Positions 30,212 through 42,726 of a DNA stretch of 64,000 nt are shown here, piece by piece. The first letter of the stretch is position 1, and every line of letters starts with the position of its first letter. The position numbers and the translations under genes are program-made. The stretch lies in assembly GCA_958510825.1 (NCBI GenBank), contig OY294044.1, forward strand, positions 47,456,626 to 47,520,625, given 5' to 3'. A model generated the notes under the pieces. That model was given only the letters and a program-made list of their open reading frames with translations, was not told the DNA's origin and searched no databases. Source of the DNA: Brachypterus glaber (Eukaryota > Arthropoda > Insecta > Coleoptera > Kateretidae).

Positions 30212-31937
30212 GCGTTGTGAAACGTTTCCGCCAATTTCAAAACTTGACGATTTTAACAGGACATTTTTTAATAATCAAGACCAAAAATAACTTTCGAACA
30301 CTTTAATATAACTATTTGCAATAATGTGACTGGGTAGCTCAAATACATCCAAAGGCAAAAAAATCGAACCACCTAAAAAATTGTAATTTTTAAAATTCAA
30401 ATATTTCGAAAACTGCTTTATAGAATTGACTGATTCTATTTTTGTTTTAAAGATTAAACATTCCATACTTTCGTCTTTAATCAAAATGATTTATAAAAGC
30501 ATTTTTGTATAACTGTGTTTTTTGCCCCATCTTCTAAAAATTGCATGGTACGCAAAAAAATAATTAAATTAAATTAAATCATTTTTTAAAAATGTTTGAC
30601 AGGTAATAAAGAAATCAGCCGGTTTTTGTAAACCTTTAAGTTAAATGACAATTTATAGTCAATTTTTATTTTTTACATTGTTGACAAATGGACAATTTCA
30701 TAGCCTACTTGATAAAAACATCATAAGTGGTTTTTGCTAAAAGTGGCAGTACTGTTTACAGTACATGTACATGTACACAGCTATGTTTAATAAAGATTAA
30801 AAAAATTGTTTTTGACTTTAAAAACCTAATATCTTACCTCCATGTAATTTAAAATATAGTTTAAAATGTTATTTTTTACCTAAAATATGCATAATTATAC
30901 GTTTGTCCTCTCTGTAGAACTTCTCACCTTATCTAATCTAAATGTAGCGCTGACCATTAAACTTGACCATCTAACCAACAATTTTATGCAATGGTTTTGG
31001 GACACTATAAAAAGAAACTTGATACAAAACGTCAGTTTGTAGGCTTATTACATCATAAGTAATACACATTTTATTTCCATTGTTCTACTCGTATTTCGGG
31101 AACCTCTAGAGATTAAACTGTCCGGTGGACATTAAAAGTCCAACACATGTGCCCGACCCCTACGACTGGACCCCTACGATACGCACGGTGGTCTTGAATC
31201 AAACTCTAGTGCGACTTCAAAATAAACTTTTTGTTTTAAAAACAAACACATACTACCAAATTAAAAAAAAATATGATTGAAAATAAAAATTCATTTGTTT
31301 TGACAAAAAGGGACGAGATATTAAAAACAGATTTTATTAAAAAAAATTACATGAAATTATCACTGTAGTATAGAACCAATAAATGTAAATATTTAACATT
31401 TTACATAAAATTAATCAATTCAATTAATCAACATTTGCGTTACGTAATACGTTCTCTTAATACGGCTGTAAAAACTGTCTGGTTGTAAAAAATCATGTCA
31501 ATAAGTTAAACCGTTCCAAAGTTATGAAGTGATAAATATTCTAAAAATTACTTATAAGAACCTTAGCTACCTTAGGATGCGATTTAGCACAAACGTTCAT
31601 AGAAACATGTAAACTCCGCTATAATTTTTTTAATATTTGGCATTTTTTTTAACGAATGAAAATCGTCTTTTTTGTTAACGAACGAACCTGGTTTGTAATC
31701 CTCAGATTTTTTTCATTTCATCGGTTCGGTATTGGTTTGTTGTTGTGTGTCTAAAAAACTGTTGTTTAAAGCTGTTTTATTCTGTATTTTATGTATTCAA
31801 TAATGCATTAAAGTAAAAATATCTGAAACGCAAAAGCGTTTGAAAACTTTTATATTTTAGACGAACAGAATAGTGGAAATGGACTACACACTTTTTGTCA
31901 CACTTCCTTTGCCTTTCCTCACCTCTAGCAACTCCAG
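30212..31937. other. Gene-free region
   Basis: No gene. GTACATGTACATGTACA at about 30760 is a short palindromic simple repeat. 31140-31200 has CCCCTACGA repeats, also seen at 33020-33040 (GGCCCCCTACGATACG). Confidence 0.4.
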
Positions 31938-32275
31938 AACACTTCTGTGTATGTATTATTAAACACGTTTGCGCATAAATATGTTTCACCAATCTTTACT
32001 GCACATGATATATTTGTATATCTTTGCCAGAACACTTTTGCGTATTCGTATGTATTATTAAACACTTTTGCGCATAGATATATTTACCAATCCCTACCGC
32101 GCATGAAATATTTGTATATCTTTGGCAAAACACTTTTGCGTATTCGTATGTATTATTAAACACTTTTGCGCATATATATGTTCCACCAATCTTTACTGCG
32201 CATGATATATTTGTATATGTTTGCCAGAACACTTTAAGGCATTCGTATATATTAATAAACTCTTCTGCGCATACT
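31938..32275 (+). repeat. 98-bp minisatellite, about 3.5 units
   Basis: Units begin near 31938, 32031, 32129 and 32227 with (G)AACACTTTTGCGTATTCG and carry CACTTTTGCGCATA and ACTGCGCATGATATATTTG. Unit 4 is diverged and truncated. The open frames on both strands here come from the repetition, not from a gene. Confidence 0.85.
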
Positions 32276-32577
32276 TACGTTTGTCTAAGAAGTACTGCGC
32301 ATCGTAACTGGTAACCGACAATTTTTTTTGCTTGAAATGGACATAAATCATTATTAAAACTTGCAAAATACAAGGCTTTGCCTATAAACTAATAAAAAGA
32401 CTTCACAGTGGCGTGTATTTTGTTATTTTGCTAATATCTCCAGAAGTATTGGTGCTACGAAAAAAATGGTTTTTACCTTATTTATGGTAAATTTTATTTA
32501 CCTTTTTATACATGCCAAAATTATAATTGAACGATAAAAAATTTAAAAAAAATACCAAAAATTAACTTTTTTTGGCT
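32276..32577. other. Gene-free region
   Basis: A/T-rich; nothing recognised. Confidence 0.4.
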
Positions 32578-32742
32578 ACTTTGACCCCCTTCTCCCCTAC
32601 CCACATACCCCAATTTCAATCCCCGCCGAAATTTTCACTACGCAAATATACCCTCCAAATTTAAAATAGCTACGATTTGTCTTTCCCGAGTTATCGTGTT
32701 CACAGACCGACAGACAGACAGACCGACAAACAGACAGACATT
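32578..32742. repeat. GACA-tailed repeat, copy
   Basis: GACCCCCTTCTCCCCTACCC, CCGAAATTTTCACTACG, GAGTTATCGTGTTCACAGA then a long run of GACAGACC units to ACAGACATTTTT. Best-preserved GACA run of the set. Confidence 0.6.
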
Positions 32743-34799
32743 TTTTAACATGGTCTCAAAAGTCTTAAAAACTTCGAAAATGTCGAGAAATGTAAAAAAA
32801 TCGGAAAAAAAAATTGAAAAAAAAAGTGTATTTCAATACTTTTAATTTTAGAATTCTAAAATATAAGAGTACAAATTCTTAAAAATTCAAGTATGTTTAT
32901 TAAACATTTTTTATTAAACATTTTTTAAGGTCTAAAATCTGAAAAAATACAAAACCAATACGGGGCCGACGATTTGTATCTGTCTTAAACCTCAAATGTG
33001 ATTTAAGACCACCGTGTATGACCGGCCCCCTACGATACGTGCGGTTAAATTATACAATATCTAATGTCATTTCAATGAAAAGGGTCGTATTATTTCGTTT
33101 ATTTCTTAATTAAGTGCACAATTTGGACTTGACAATCTATGGTGCCATGAATTATGGGTTTTAGTTTGTTGACCTGACTGCAGGTGGTTGTGAGGTGCTT
33201 TATTGACACTTGCTACTGTTTATGATATACTTCCTGATACTCTTCTCGCATGGTTTATCAGAAAGTAAAGTTTGCGTCCAGAATCTTTGCCATTAGTAAA
33301 ACAAAGATTTTTATTTAGAAAAAAAAGTTTTATTTTTAGGGGAAAAAAGTTGTATTTTTAGGCTAGAAAAAGTTGCCCTGCGCGCAGCAGTGATGACTCA
33401 TGCTTCTCTCTCCTCGCCTCTCGACAGCTACTGTCAATTTAACATCAACTTTTACTCTTAAAAACACTGTTTTTTTTTTCAAACTCAATTACAGTATAAA
33501 GTTCAAGTACTAAAATAACTGTGATAACGATTCAACCCTTAATATTTATAAATAAACAAATTACGAATTAAAAGAAAAATATCTTACGAATTAAAAAAAA
33601 AACATCTCGGCTCCTATTTGAGCTAGAGCAATGTATTTTTATTTTTAATTCGTGTAAAAATATCAGCTATTAGTATATTGAAGTGACATACCGATATCTT
33701 TATTTGTTGCAAAGATATTAGCAAAAAACATAACCCTAAAATGTCCCACTTTTTCAGACGCCATTTTGAAGGTGAAAATAATAAAAATTCGATTTGCTCT
33801 ATACAGACTAATAAAATAAAAGTCTCAACGAAAAAATGAGCCCCGGATGAGCCTTTTAAGACGACGGCAACGGGGTTTGGACTTTTTTTTTAATAAACAT
33901 AATCCCCTTTTTTAATAAATAAATTAATTTTCTCGAAAACTAATTAATATTATTTAACGAAATTTTAGTGGTAACTTAAGGGTCATAAAAGGCTTAAAGA
34001 TTGAACTGTTCAGGAACTTTCCTCGAAGAATAAAAAATAGTTGAAAATTTTGAAAATTTGATCGGTTTTTTGCAATTATTTAAACCAATTTTTAACCGAC
34101 TGTAACTTACCAAGTCACAAATTAACCGTTTTCAGTATTCTAAAGGTGTAAAAAATTTGAAACACCCATGAGCAATAGTCTCTGAACTATCTCAAAAAAA
34201 AAAAATCCCAATTAAACCACATTAAACTGTTGTTTAAACAATGTTCCATCCTTTCAAAATTGGATCCCTTGAAATCCCAAATGTGTTATCAATAAATATA
34301 TCGATTTTTCCACATTATGGCTACCTGAATAAATAAATTTTCGACGATTTTTGTCTAATTTTACTGGACTATTAAGGATAAAATAGAGTTTAACGGCGGA
34401 CATATTTAAAAAATCACAAAAATTTTACGACACAACATTACTGGCATGAAGACTCCATGTACTATAGAAATCTATTATTTGTCATAATTTTACATAATAT
34501 ATTCTAAATGATACCGTCAATCGAGGTGTAGGTGACTTCCGGTACTTTTTCGCAAAACGTTCTGAATCAAAGCACGTGTGCACAAGTTGTAGAGTTCAGT
34601 TCCACCTACACCGCCCAAAGTCACATTGGTTGACGGTCCTCTGCTCGTTAAAATTTTAGCAAAATTTGATATTTTTTGAATTTTATGTGCAAGCATTATG
34701 TCGCACCCGTTACGAAACAGTGTCATAACACAAAAATTTGAAAAATGAGTTCAGTGTATTATTACTACTCTTATTAATATCTACCGATCTGTTTAAATA
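32743..34799. other. Gene-free region
   Basis: No gene. 33370-33430 is locally GC-rich (CCCTGCGCGCAGCAGTGATG) without a recognisable function. The remainder is A/T-rich. Confidence 0.4.
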
Positions 34800-35345
34800 A
34801 CAATTTTATAAGCATTATCACACGACGTGTCTTTTGATTTAAAAAAATCCCTCTATACCCTCCTGCCCATATTTTAAAGTTAAAAATATAAAATATATGC
34901 AGAAAGATAGTCAGGTCATTTTAATAATGCGATCCGTATCAAGTAGTGCCCTATATCGGCTGGAGTGTGGACTCGACCAGTGGCATACTAATATTTATAA
35001 AGTCACTTGTAAATCACAGAAAAAATAAATGAAATGATAAAACACGACGCCTATAATATGTACACATTTTAAGTTACGATGCGCCATTCGCTGATATTCT
35101 TGTTGAATTCCTTTATAATAGCGCAATTTTCTATGGACGTACGGTGTATCTTACTTCAACCAACGTTTTAGCGCTCGCTTCGTGATACGCCGTAGTAATA
35201 AAAGAGATAGATAATATTAAGTTTGTCCGTGATAATTCCTACCATTCGCATTCTTAAAATGTCACGACTATAGTAAAAGTTGTCTTATTTACGAGGATCA
35301 AATTGAAGTTGACACCTTAACCGTTCTGGACCGCTTTGTATACAT
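34800..35345. repeat. Broken copy of the Tc1-like foldback (two pieces)
   Basis: 34800-34932 holds ATCCCTCTATACCCTCCTGC and AAAATATATGCAGAAAGATAG; 35270-35345 holds AAAGTTGTCTTATTTACGAG and TTCTGGACCGCTTTGTATA. These are parts of one arm of the 935-1648 element, split by about 340 bp of unrelated sequence. Confidence 0.55.
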
Positions 35346-35664
35346 ATACCACTCAGTTTGGTTATTTACATAATATTGTGTAGAAATATTTTTGTTTTTT
35401 TTTTGACTTTTTTGTTTCGAACATTTTTTAAGGCTTATATTTAACTGAAGCTGGGAATTACCCATATTAATTATTATATGCAAGATATTATATTTTGTAG
35501 TTCAACAGTAAGTAATCTCCAGAAATGTCACATTTGAGTCAGCTTGTTACTTGCAGCTGTTCTTCGTTGCTTATTATATGTACTCTTCACAACTAAACAT
35601 GCAAATAGGACAGAATCATACGATTTAAATTTTTAAAATGGATAAAAAAGTATCCAGGGCGTCA
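35346..35664. other. Gene-free region
   Basis: A/T-rich; no gene or repeat end recognised. Confidence 0.4.
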
Positions 35665-36513
35665 CACTGAGATAAATTTTTACATTCACGTGCATGGGTA
35701 ATTTACTTGCAGCTGCTGCTGATGTGAATTTACACTCGAAGCGTTAATATAAATGCGGTGTGTATTATATTTTTACATCCAGTTTGTAAAGTTTACACCA
35801 ACGCGTAAATATACTTTTTACCTAAAACCCTTCAATTTATTAAAAAAAAAATATAGAATAACCATTTTGTTATTTTTCTATTTATGAATAGTGTTTTATG
35901 GAAAAACTACGCAACAGAAAAATAAAACGTATATTCGTAATCAGCGCTACAAAAAGTACCAATATAAAATAGAAACATAAAACATACACAAGTCTTAACA
36001 ACTCAAAATTTGCAGGCCAGTGTTACCGCCTAAATAAGTAAAATATTATAAAATGTATGTTTTAAGGATATTGTATTAATCACACTTTTTAAATATTTAC
36101 TTTTAATCAACAATTATTTCTTTGAAAAATCTAGCACGCACAAAATTATACGTACGCTCTTACAAACGTAAACAATTATAATGATCGACAGCCACCAGAC
36201 TCGATAAAGCAGGAATTCTGGCTTCTCTAGTCACGTGACTAGCTTAACGCCCGCGACTGGCTGGCTTGTACGTCTGAAGTGTGATTTTTACACTTCGGGT
36301 GTATTGTTGCTAAAGCTATGTTTATAAAAATACACTTTCTTGATCTCCGAGTGTATTGTTGCAGAAGGTATGGATGTAAAAATATACACTCTAGGTCAAA
36401 ATCACCTCACCTGTGTAGTGTCACATTAATGTTGATGTACATTTATATAAAGGTGTAAAATTTACACATTTATAGAGTGTATTTTTTACACCTTTTTAAT
36501 GTAACTTCTTTCA
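35665..36513. mobile_element. CACTGAGA element, copy 1
   Basis: Begins CACTGAGATAAATTTTTACA; the right end is near AATGTAACTTCTTTCA, the inverse type. It shares AGCTGCTGCTGATGTGAATT, GTAAAGTTTACACC and two tandem GTGTATTGTTGC blocks with copy 2 (56475-57281). The right terminus lacks the CAGTG and TA seen in copy 2, so it is slightly eroded. Confidence 0.75.
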
Positions 36514-36964
36514 ACTGCAGTTTTTGTCCAAAAAAATCAAGGGTAGCAACTTACACGATTAAAAAAAATAAAAAAGTTTTTAATTAAATTATTCATTTGT
36601 ATTTAAACTAGCAAATGGCTCTATAAAAAAACTCTCATGAAAAACGTTTCCAATACACATGTGTGTTTTGATATGTTTATCAAAACTCAAGAAATCCCAT
36701 TAATTTTCATATGTTAATTCCAAAAACCGCATGAAATCTTATTAAAAATTATGAAGTCTTATGAAGTCCATTGAAATCTTAGTAAGTCCCATCTAACTTG
36801 ATAAATAAGTCCATTTCATACTTCATCAGGAATTATCAAATTCAGAAAACAATGTATTCTCATGAGATAACGTATGGTTTTCATCAGCGGGTCTGGGTTT
36901 CCAGATATCATGGGATTTCAAAGTATTTTCGCCGGAATTTAAAATACACTGCCCAGTAAAAGAG
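36514..36964. other. Gene-free region
   Basis: 36700-36820 repeats variants of ATGAAATCTTATTA/ATGAAGTCTTATGAAGTCC. No gene. Confidence 0.4.
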
Positions 36965-37650
36965 CTTTCCCATTTTACACCTCCGCACGTAAAATGGAGT
37001 TTTTATTATTAGATTTACTTTTAGCAACCTTAAAAATATACCAATTGTCACGAAAACTACCCCCGGGCTCTTAGGGGGGCAGTTAGAACAACCCTAAAAA
37101 CCTCAATACACCAATTTTCACAAAAACTACACCCCAACCCTCATGGGGTGAAATTAGAAAAATTTTATTAAAAGATTCAGTTTTAGCGATCTCAAAATCT
37201 CAATATATAAATTTTTAAGAAAACTACCCCCCGCCCCTTTGGGGGTGGAGTTAGAATTTTTGTATAATCAGATTCACTTTCAGCAATCTCAAAAACCCAA
37301 ATATACCAATTTTCACAAAAACTACCCCACACCCCTCAGGGGTGGATTTAGATTTTTTTTTATTATCAGATTCACTTTCAGCAACCTCGTAAACCCCAAT
37401 ATACCAGTTTTCACGAAAATTTTCAAGAAAACTACCCCCCACCCCTCAGGGGGTGAAATTAGAAAAAAATTATTATCAGATTCATATTCGCCAACTCCAA
37501 AAACCCCTTTTTACCAATTTTGACGAAAATATTAAAAATATTTAAAAATATTTACTCCCTCACCCCCTCAGGGGTGAAGTTAGAAAACATTATTATCAGA
37601 TTCAATTTCAGCATCCTCAAAAACCCCTATATAGCAATTTTTGAAATTTT
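36965..37650 (+). repeat. C-rich tandem array, about 100-bp units, six units
   Basis: Each unit has AAACTACCCCCCACCCCTCA (variable), GGGGGTGAAATTAGAA, TTATTATCAGATTCACTTTC, AGCAACCTCAAAAACCCC and ATATACCAATTTTCAC. Unit length varies between about 95 and 115 bp. One isolated unit occurs inside each half of the 692-bp duplication (about 15705 and 16397), joined as here to a GACA-tailed repeat. Confidence 0.85.
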
Positions 37651-37674
37651 TCTAAAAAAATGTATTTTTCCCCA

Positions 37675-37830
37675 TTTTCCCCCTTGCCGCACCCCAATGT
37701 TCACCAAAAACAATCCCGAACTAGAACTTTTGGTAACATACCCGTATGTAAAATTTCAAGTCTGTAACTTAAAGTTATCGTGCCCACAAGATTTCCCGGA
37801 CAGATCGATCGACCGACCGACCGAATTTTT
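37675..37830. repeat. GACA-tailed repeat, copy
   Basis: TTTCCCCCTTGCCGCACCCC, TTCACCAAAAACAATCCC, AACTTTTGGTAACATACCC, AAGTTATCGTGCCCACAAG, GACAGATCGATCGACCGACC. It directly follows the C-rich array, as in the 692-bp duplication, so array and tail belong to one element. Confidence 0.65.
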
Positions 37831-37978
37831 TTTTTGTTGAAATTTGAATTTATATCGACATTAAACGTCATAAACGCAAAAATGCGCAAAAAAAATGTTT
37901 GAAAATTTTTACACGAATACAATGCTTTTGGGAAAGCAAAATTACACCATAATTTGTACTAAGCAGGTGAAGGGTATA

Positions 37979-38408
37979 CACGGAAAGAAATTAGTGGGCT
38001 CTGCGCTATACATTATAAGATATTTGGTAACAGTGGCAAATTATAGTGATTTAAGCTATAGATTATAAGGAACACAATAACTAATAATGTTAAAAATAAA
38101 TTGAAAACGATTATATATATATATATTACAGACACGATTATATTTATTACAGGCACTATTATAAATTTACAGAAATTTTATTATATTATAAAAATTATTA
38201 GCACGGACAATAATTAAATCTATTTAAGCTATAAATGCCATACTATTTGTTATATTTTATTATTCACTAAACAATTAAAGTATTTCATATAAATTTTTAC
38301 ACTGACTGCCATAATTGTAAGAGAAAGCCTTGTATTTATATAATAAGCGATTATAATTTGCTTGGTATGTGTGTTATAGCGCTCCTAGCTATAATTTTTT
38401 TTTCCGTG
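37979..38408. mobile_element. MITE with CACGGAAAGAAATTA ends, 430 bp
   Basis: CACGGAAAGAAATTA on the left and TAATTTTTTTTTCCGTG on the right are inverse ends; TA flanks at 37977-37978 and 38409-38410. ATATATATATATATA at 38114 is a simple repeat inside. TA target fits Tc1/mariner-type MITEs. Confidence 0.7.
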
Positions 38409-38697
38409 TATTATAGAATACAAAGCAATAATTATTTTCACGGCTTGTTAGTAAATTTGAGTCAGTCGGGAGTAACCTCCAGCCTAATGATATTGATGTT
38501 CAGCATTATTCGTAGTAAATGAAGATTCAACATCGCAAAATTATTTGAGAACCTTGATTAAAAATTATTTGAATTACACAGTTCCACAAAAGATAAACAT
38601 AATAAACATCAGGATTGTGATGGATCGATTCCTATAGATTTTGTGCTGCTGAATCCAAATCTGGGCAATTTCTCCATCACGTCAGGTTCTTCTTAAC
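38409..38697. other. Spacer without recognised features
   Basis: No gene or repeat end seen. Confidence 0.4.
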
Positions 38698-38926
38698 CAA
38701 CGAACTAGAATAGGCATTTCATTCGTTAAAACTGAAAAAAACGTCGGCAACAGTAACATTCGTCTGTCTTACTCGCACAGCTTTGTTCTAACAGAGACAA
38801 CAATAACAGTTACTGGTAGTTCAGGCCTGAATATACCTACTATTTGTTTACAAACAAACCGAGATGTTGGCGATACTTTATTTTAACGGTATGCGTATTC
38901 TAGAAAGAAGAGTTATTAGTTCGTTG
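38698..38926. mobile_element. MITE family C, copy with 8-bp duplication
   Basis: CAACGAACTAGAATAGGC on the left and TCTAGAAAGAAGAGTT through AGTTCGTTG on the right are inverse ends (left end has a short internal deletion). TTCTTAAC before and TTCTTAAT after form an 8-bp target duplication with one change. The inside holds a palindrome around GTTACTGGTAGTTC and CAGGCCTGAATATAC. Confidence 0.8.
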
Positions 38927-39140
38927 TTCTTAATATTGCCTTAAAGAAAAAATAAAGTAAAGTCACCTGGAGGGTAAGGGTTAAAAGAAAAAACTAGCTC
39001 AAAATGCCAAAATTGATTATTTTTCTTAAATTTGGCACTATTTTTTTCAAAAACCAGACCTGATAGCTGAATTCTGCTACCAAATTCGGATTTTTAGGTT
39101 TCCGCGCTAGCTTTTAGGATAGTTTATTACGTTTGAATTA

Positions 39141-39524
39141 AATGGAGATCTCTACAACTAGAATTATGAAACAAAAGACGTCTACCCTATCTCTATCTCA
39201 TTTGTGCTACACTTTCCAGCCAACCAAATAAATACTGTATTTGTTTTTCATACAAGAAATACAGTATTTATTTGGTTGGCCGGAAAGTGTAGCAGTGAGC
39301 TGCACGAACGAACATAGCTATAATTCTACTAAAATTTAGATGGCGCCAGTAATTTCTTTAATATAGTTACACTTTTCGCCCGGCCAAGTAAATATTGTAT
39401 TTGTTCAACAAAGAACAAATACAGAATTTGTTTGGTTGGGTGGAAGTGGGAGTGTATGTATGTATTCTATCCTTTTTGGGTAGAACTTTTGTCCCTGTCT
39501 AATCTAACGGGAGAAATCTCCATT
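39141..39524. mobile_element. Two-hairpin MITE, family H, copy 3
   Basis: AATGGAGATCTCTACAAC to GGGAGAAATCTCCATT, 384 bp, flanked by TA at 39139-39140 and 39525-39526. Both internal hairpins are intact. Confidence 0.8.
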
Positions 39525-40490
39525 TAGGATAAATACATGGGTACAGGTTTTTATTAAAATGGGGGGCTAAGATATTAAATCTGACAGCAGAGTTTCTCTA
39601 TGAATTTTTCAAGAAAATTAAGCAAAATGGACGTAATATAGGTACGTACCCTAAAGGATTTTACATTCAGATTTGAATTTTTCGGCCCTAATTTCATACA
39701 CAATCTACATTTATTCCCAAATTCTCAAGCGTAAACCTCCCTAAAATTCATTGTACAATATCGAAATTTCCATAGAAATTCTTTAGAATTCATTGGAAAT
39801 ACCGCATTTATTTGATAAATTTTTGATTGAGGTTTACTCAGTGCCAAATTTATTATAAAACCCAAAAAGCTAGAACGAAAACATCAAATATTTCGTGCGT
39901 ATTTTTTTAACTTAAAAGATAATTGATTTTAAGAGATAAATATTTGATGCTTCAATCCAAATCTTTCTTTAAATAGATTCCAAATCTGACAGCAGCCATT
40001 TAAGAGGTTTTTGAGCTGTTTTGCTACTAAACTTCTGTGTTCATATTGAATCCGAATCTGACATATCTGACAGCTCGGATTCAGCGACCCTAAATCCACA
40101 GGAAACGATATATTGCAACCCTGTCGGTTCTAGAATTTATTTATTTTTTGTGGAATTGTATTATTTTTTTTGTGGAACTGTGTTATTTTTGCTTTTGTCT
40201 GAACAAAATTGCGAAACAAGATTTCTTGAAATAAAGCTTTGACTTTTAATTAAGAATTTATTTGTAACTTTAATTTGCTCGTTTTTCTGTAAACATGAAA
40301 ATCGAATTTTTGGATCAAACAAAGATTGTTTGTTATTAAACAACCTCATAAATAATTTTAAGCAAAACAAAAGGATTTATTTGTTTGAATAAAAATTATA
40401 CTCAACGCCCTATCCCAAATTGTTTTGACAATACTTACAAATCGGAAGTCTTTTGCTAGTTTTATCGAGAGTTTTATAGACTTTCTTATA
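39525..40490. other. Gene-free region
   Basis: No gene. 40260-40395 resembles 42010-42115 (TAACTTTAATTTGC, GATCAAA, CCTCATAAATAATTTTAA, TTTATTTGTTTGAAT), a worn direct repeat 1.75 kb apart. Confidence 0.4.
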
Positions 40491-41601
40491 CAGGGTGTAT
40501 TTGAAATAGGGTCTGAAATTTTAACGGGTGAACATATGTCTAAAAATGCGTTGTAAGGGAGCTACGCCCCTTTGAAAGTGGCTAAAAAATTCGGTTTTTA
40601 TTTAGTAACTCAGGAGATATAGCAACGAGGTTTTGCACGTAAACTAATCTTAATAAGGCTCATCTTCGTATGTTATTTTCATGTACTTATTTTAACCAGC
40701 GGCGTGCGAAACGGCCCCCCGCCTTATCAGTATTTTGTCCCAAACATTTTTCTGTGATTTTTTTTTGTATTTTTATTTTTTGTATATAATTCCTCAGATC
40801 AAAATACACGAAAAAGGTACTCTTGTTGTAACACTAGGACTAACCGTTTTCGAGAAAAGTTAATTTGAAGGTGAAATTCCACGGTTCGAGGACGAAAAAT
40901 TAAATACTAAAATGTTGAAAACCAAAATTTTAATGATGCAGGGTTATTCAATTTCAAAAACTAAAAAAAAACTTTCTATACACGTATGTCGAAAAATCGC
41001 TTTTAAAGCTACCGGCCCTTTAAAAATGGTGCATTTTTAGGAGACCATAGCTCGCTTAGGATTGATTTTTGGAAGTACCTGTATATGAGTTTTTTTGATG
41101 TAAATTTACCCTGCATCATTGAATTTCGGTTTTCAACATTTTAGTATTCAATTTTTCGTCCTCGTACCATGAAATTTCACCTTTAAATTAATTTTTATTG
41201 AAAACGGTTAGTCCTACAGTATTACAACAAGAGTATCATTTTTATGTATTTTGATCTGAGGAATCATATACCAAAAATAAAATCACAAAAAAGTTACACA
41301 GAAAAAAGTTTGGGACATAAAACTGATAAGGCCCCCCGTTTTGCACGCCTCTGGTTAAAATAAGTACATGAAAATAACATATGAAGATGGGCCTTATTAA
41401 AATTAGTTTACGTGCCAAATCTCATTGCTATATCTCAAAGGGTTCCTGAGTTATTAAATAAAAACCGATTATTTAGCCACTTTCAAAGGGGCGTAGCTCC
41501 CTTAGAACGCATTTTTAGACATGTTTATGAGAACTTTTTGTCATATTTCCTGATGTAGAATCACCCCTTAAAATTTCGGACCCTATTTTAAATACACCGT
41601 G
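40491..41601. mobile_element. Foldback family F, complete copy, 1111 bp
   Basis: Ends CAGGGTGTATTTGAAATAGG and the inverse CCCTATTTTAAATACACCGTG, flanked by TATA on both sides. Two arms of about 500 bp mirror each other: GGGAGCTACGCCCCTTTGAA, TCGGTTTTTATTTAG, GCAACGAGGTTTTGCACG, AACCAGCGGCGTGCGAAACG and so on inward. No transposase. The closest relative is 60769-61938; a half copy lies at 9030-9617. Confidence 0.8.
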
Positions 41602-42325
41602 TATAATCTGCCAGAGATACAAGAGATATTTTTTTAACAGCGATAATTTTTTTCTGGCGCGTGTCAAACTCTTCGTTCAATCGGGACGTTGCATAATTTT
41701 AGACTCGTTTAAACTAATGTATTTTTATCGAGTCCACGTGGATTGATTCCAGCCAGTTAACGTTTTACCCTATGCAATCGTATTTCACCCACAAAGTAGC
41801 AATATATATTTACTGGACCGGCTTTATTTATTTGATTTGTGTTCTGTGTGCATCGAGCTATATAGGATAAATACGTATTTAATATAATAAAATTTAATTC
41901 AGTCCCTGCCTCACATTAATCTGTTTCAAATGTAAACATTCTACTATAAATGTGACGGCGACTATAAAACTTAAAAAAAACAATATACAAAATTCCTAAA
42001 GAAATGAGTAGATTTGTAATTTTAATTTGCATGAAAATTGTTTTTTTGATCAAATAAACAACCCAATAAATAATTTTAAACAAAACAATTTATTTGTTTG
42101 AATTTAGCGAATAAATTATTTAAATATAAATTAAAAAATAAGCTTTTTGACATAAAGCAAATTGATTTTAGCATTATAACTTTTTCTATATATAAATCAA
42201 ATAAATAAATTTTAATAACCTAGCGTATAACTTTAATCATTTATTTATACATATAGAAATAAAAAATTAATTTTTAATACCTATAACAATAGGGTGGACC
42301 TTATATTTTTTATTATCTTAACATT
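41602..42325. other. Gene-free region
   Basis: A/T-rich; holds the second half of the worn direct repeat at 42010-42115. Confidence 0.4.
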
Positions 42326-42520
42326 TTATAAAATTTTATACTCGCGTACGTATTTTTCTTTTGATTTGGTTGGTATAGTATTAAAAATATACACTGTTGC
42401 TTCTTCCAGAATGTCCTCAGGGACAAAAACACTAGGTTCATCTTCAAAGTCCAATGTTAATTTGAAAACGACGCGACGCCGCAAAATAAATCTTGACTTT
42501 TTGTCTTCTTGACTGTCAAA
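42326..42520 (-). pseudogene. Fragment resembling N-terminus of a tyrosine-recombinase-like (Crypton-type) protein
   Basis: On the minus strand a frame ending at a stop at 42326-42328 reads LTLDFEDEP, VFVPEDILEEA and IPTKSKEKYVREYKIL. An acidic lead, then (I/V)P.DILEEA, then LP.KS..KY..EY at this spacing is what I recall from the start of insect proteins with a phage-integrase-like domain derived from Crypton elements. The frame stops where a core SAM-like helix should continue, and no catalytic region (R, HxxR, Y) is found nearby. So it is a fragment or one lost exon at most. The identification is from memory of the pattern and uncertain. It lies between two A/T-rich stretches with no linked gene. 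Confidence 0.35.
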
Positions 42521-42726
42521 CCTGCAATTATTTTTTTTCGTACCTTGGTACTGTTTTAGCGGCCGTAATGAAATAAGACATTGTGTACATAGAAACATAG
42601 AAATACATGATTAAAAATCGCATTTTCTTTTGATTAAAAATGTATTGGATAAAATTTTGTATGTCACACGTGGGTAAACAGATATTGTCCACTCAAGAAT
42701 ATTGACCCACTCGGCCTACGGCCGTC

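Noticed and set aside
30275..30484. 69-residue minus-strand frame
   Set aside because: No motif, no conserved neighbour and no splice context; expected by chance in this length of sequence.
31947..32232. Open frames on both strands over the 98-bp minisatellite
   Set aside because: Produced by the repetition; opposite-strand frames over the same units cannot both be genes and neither has motifs.
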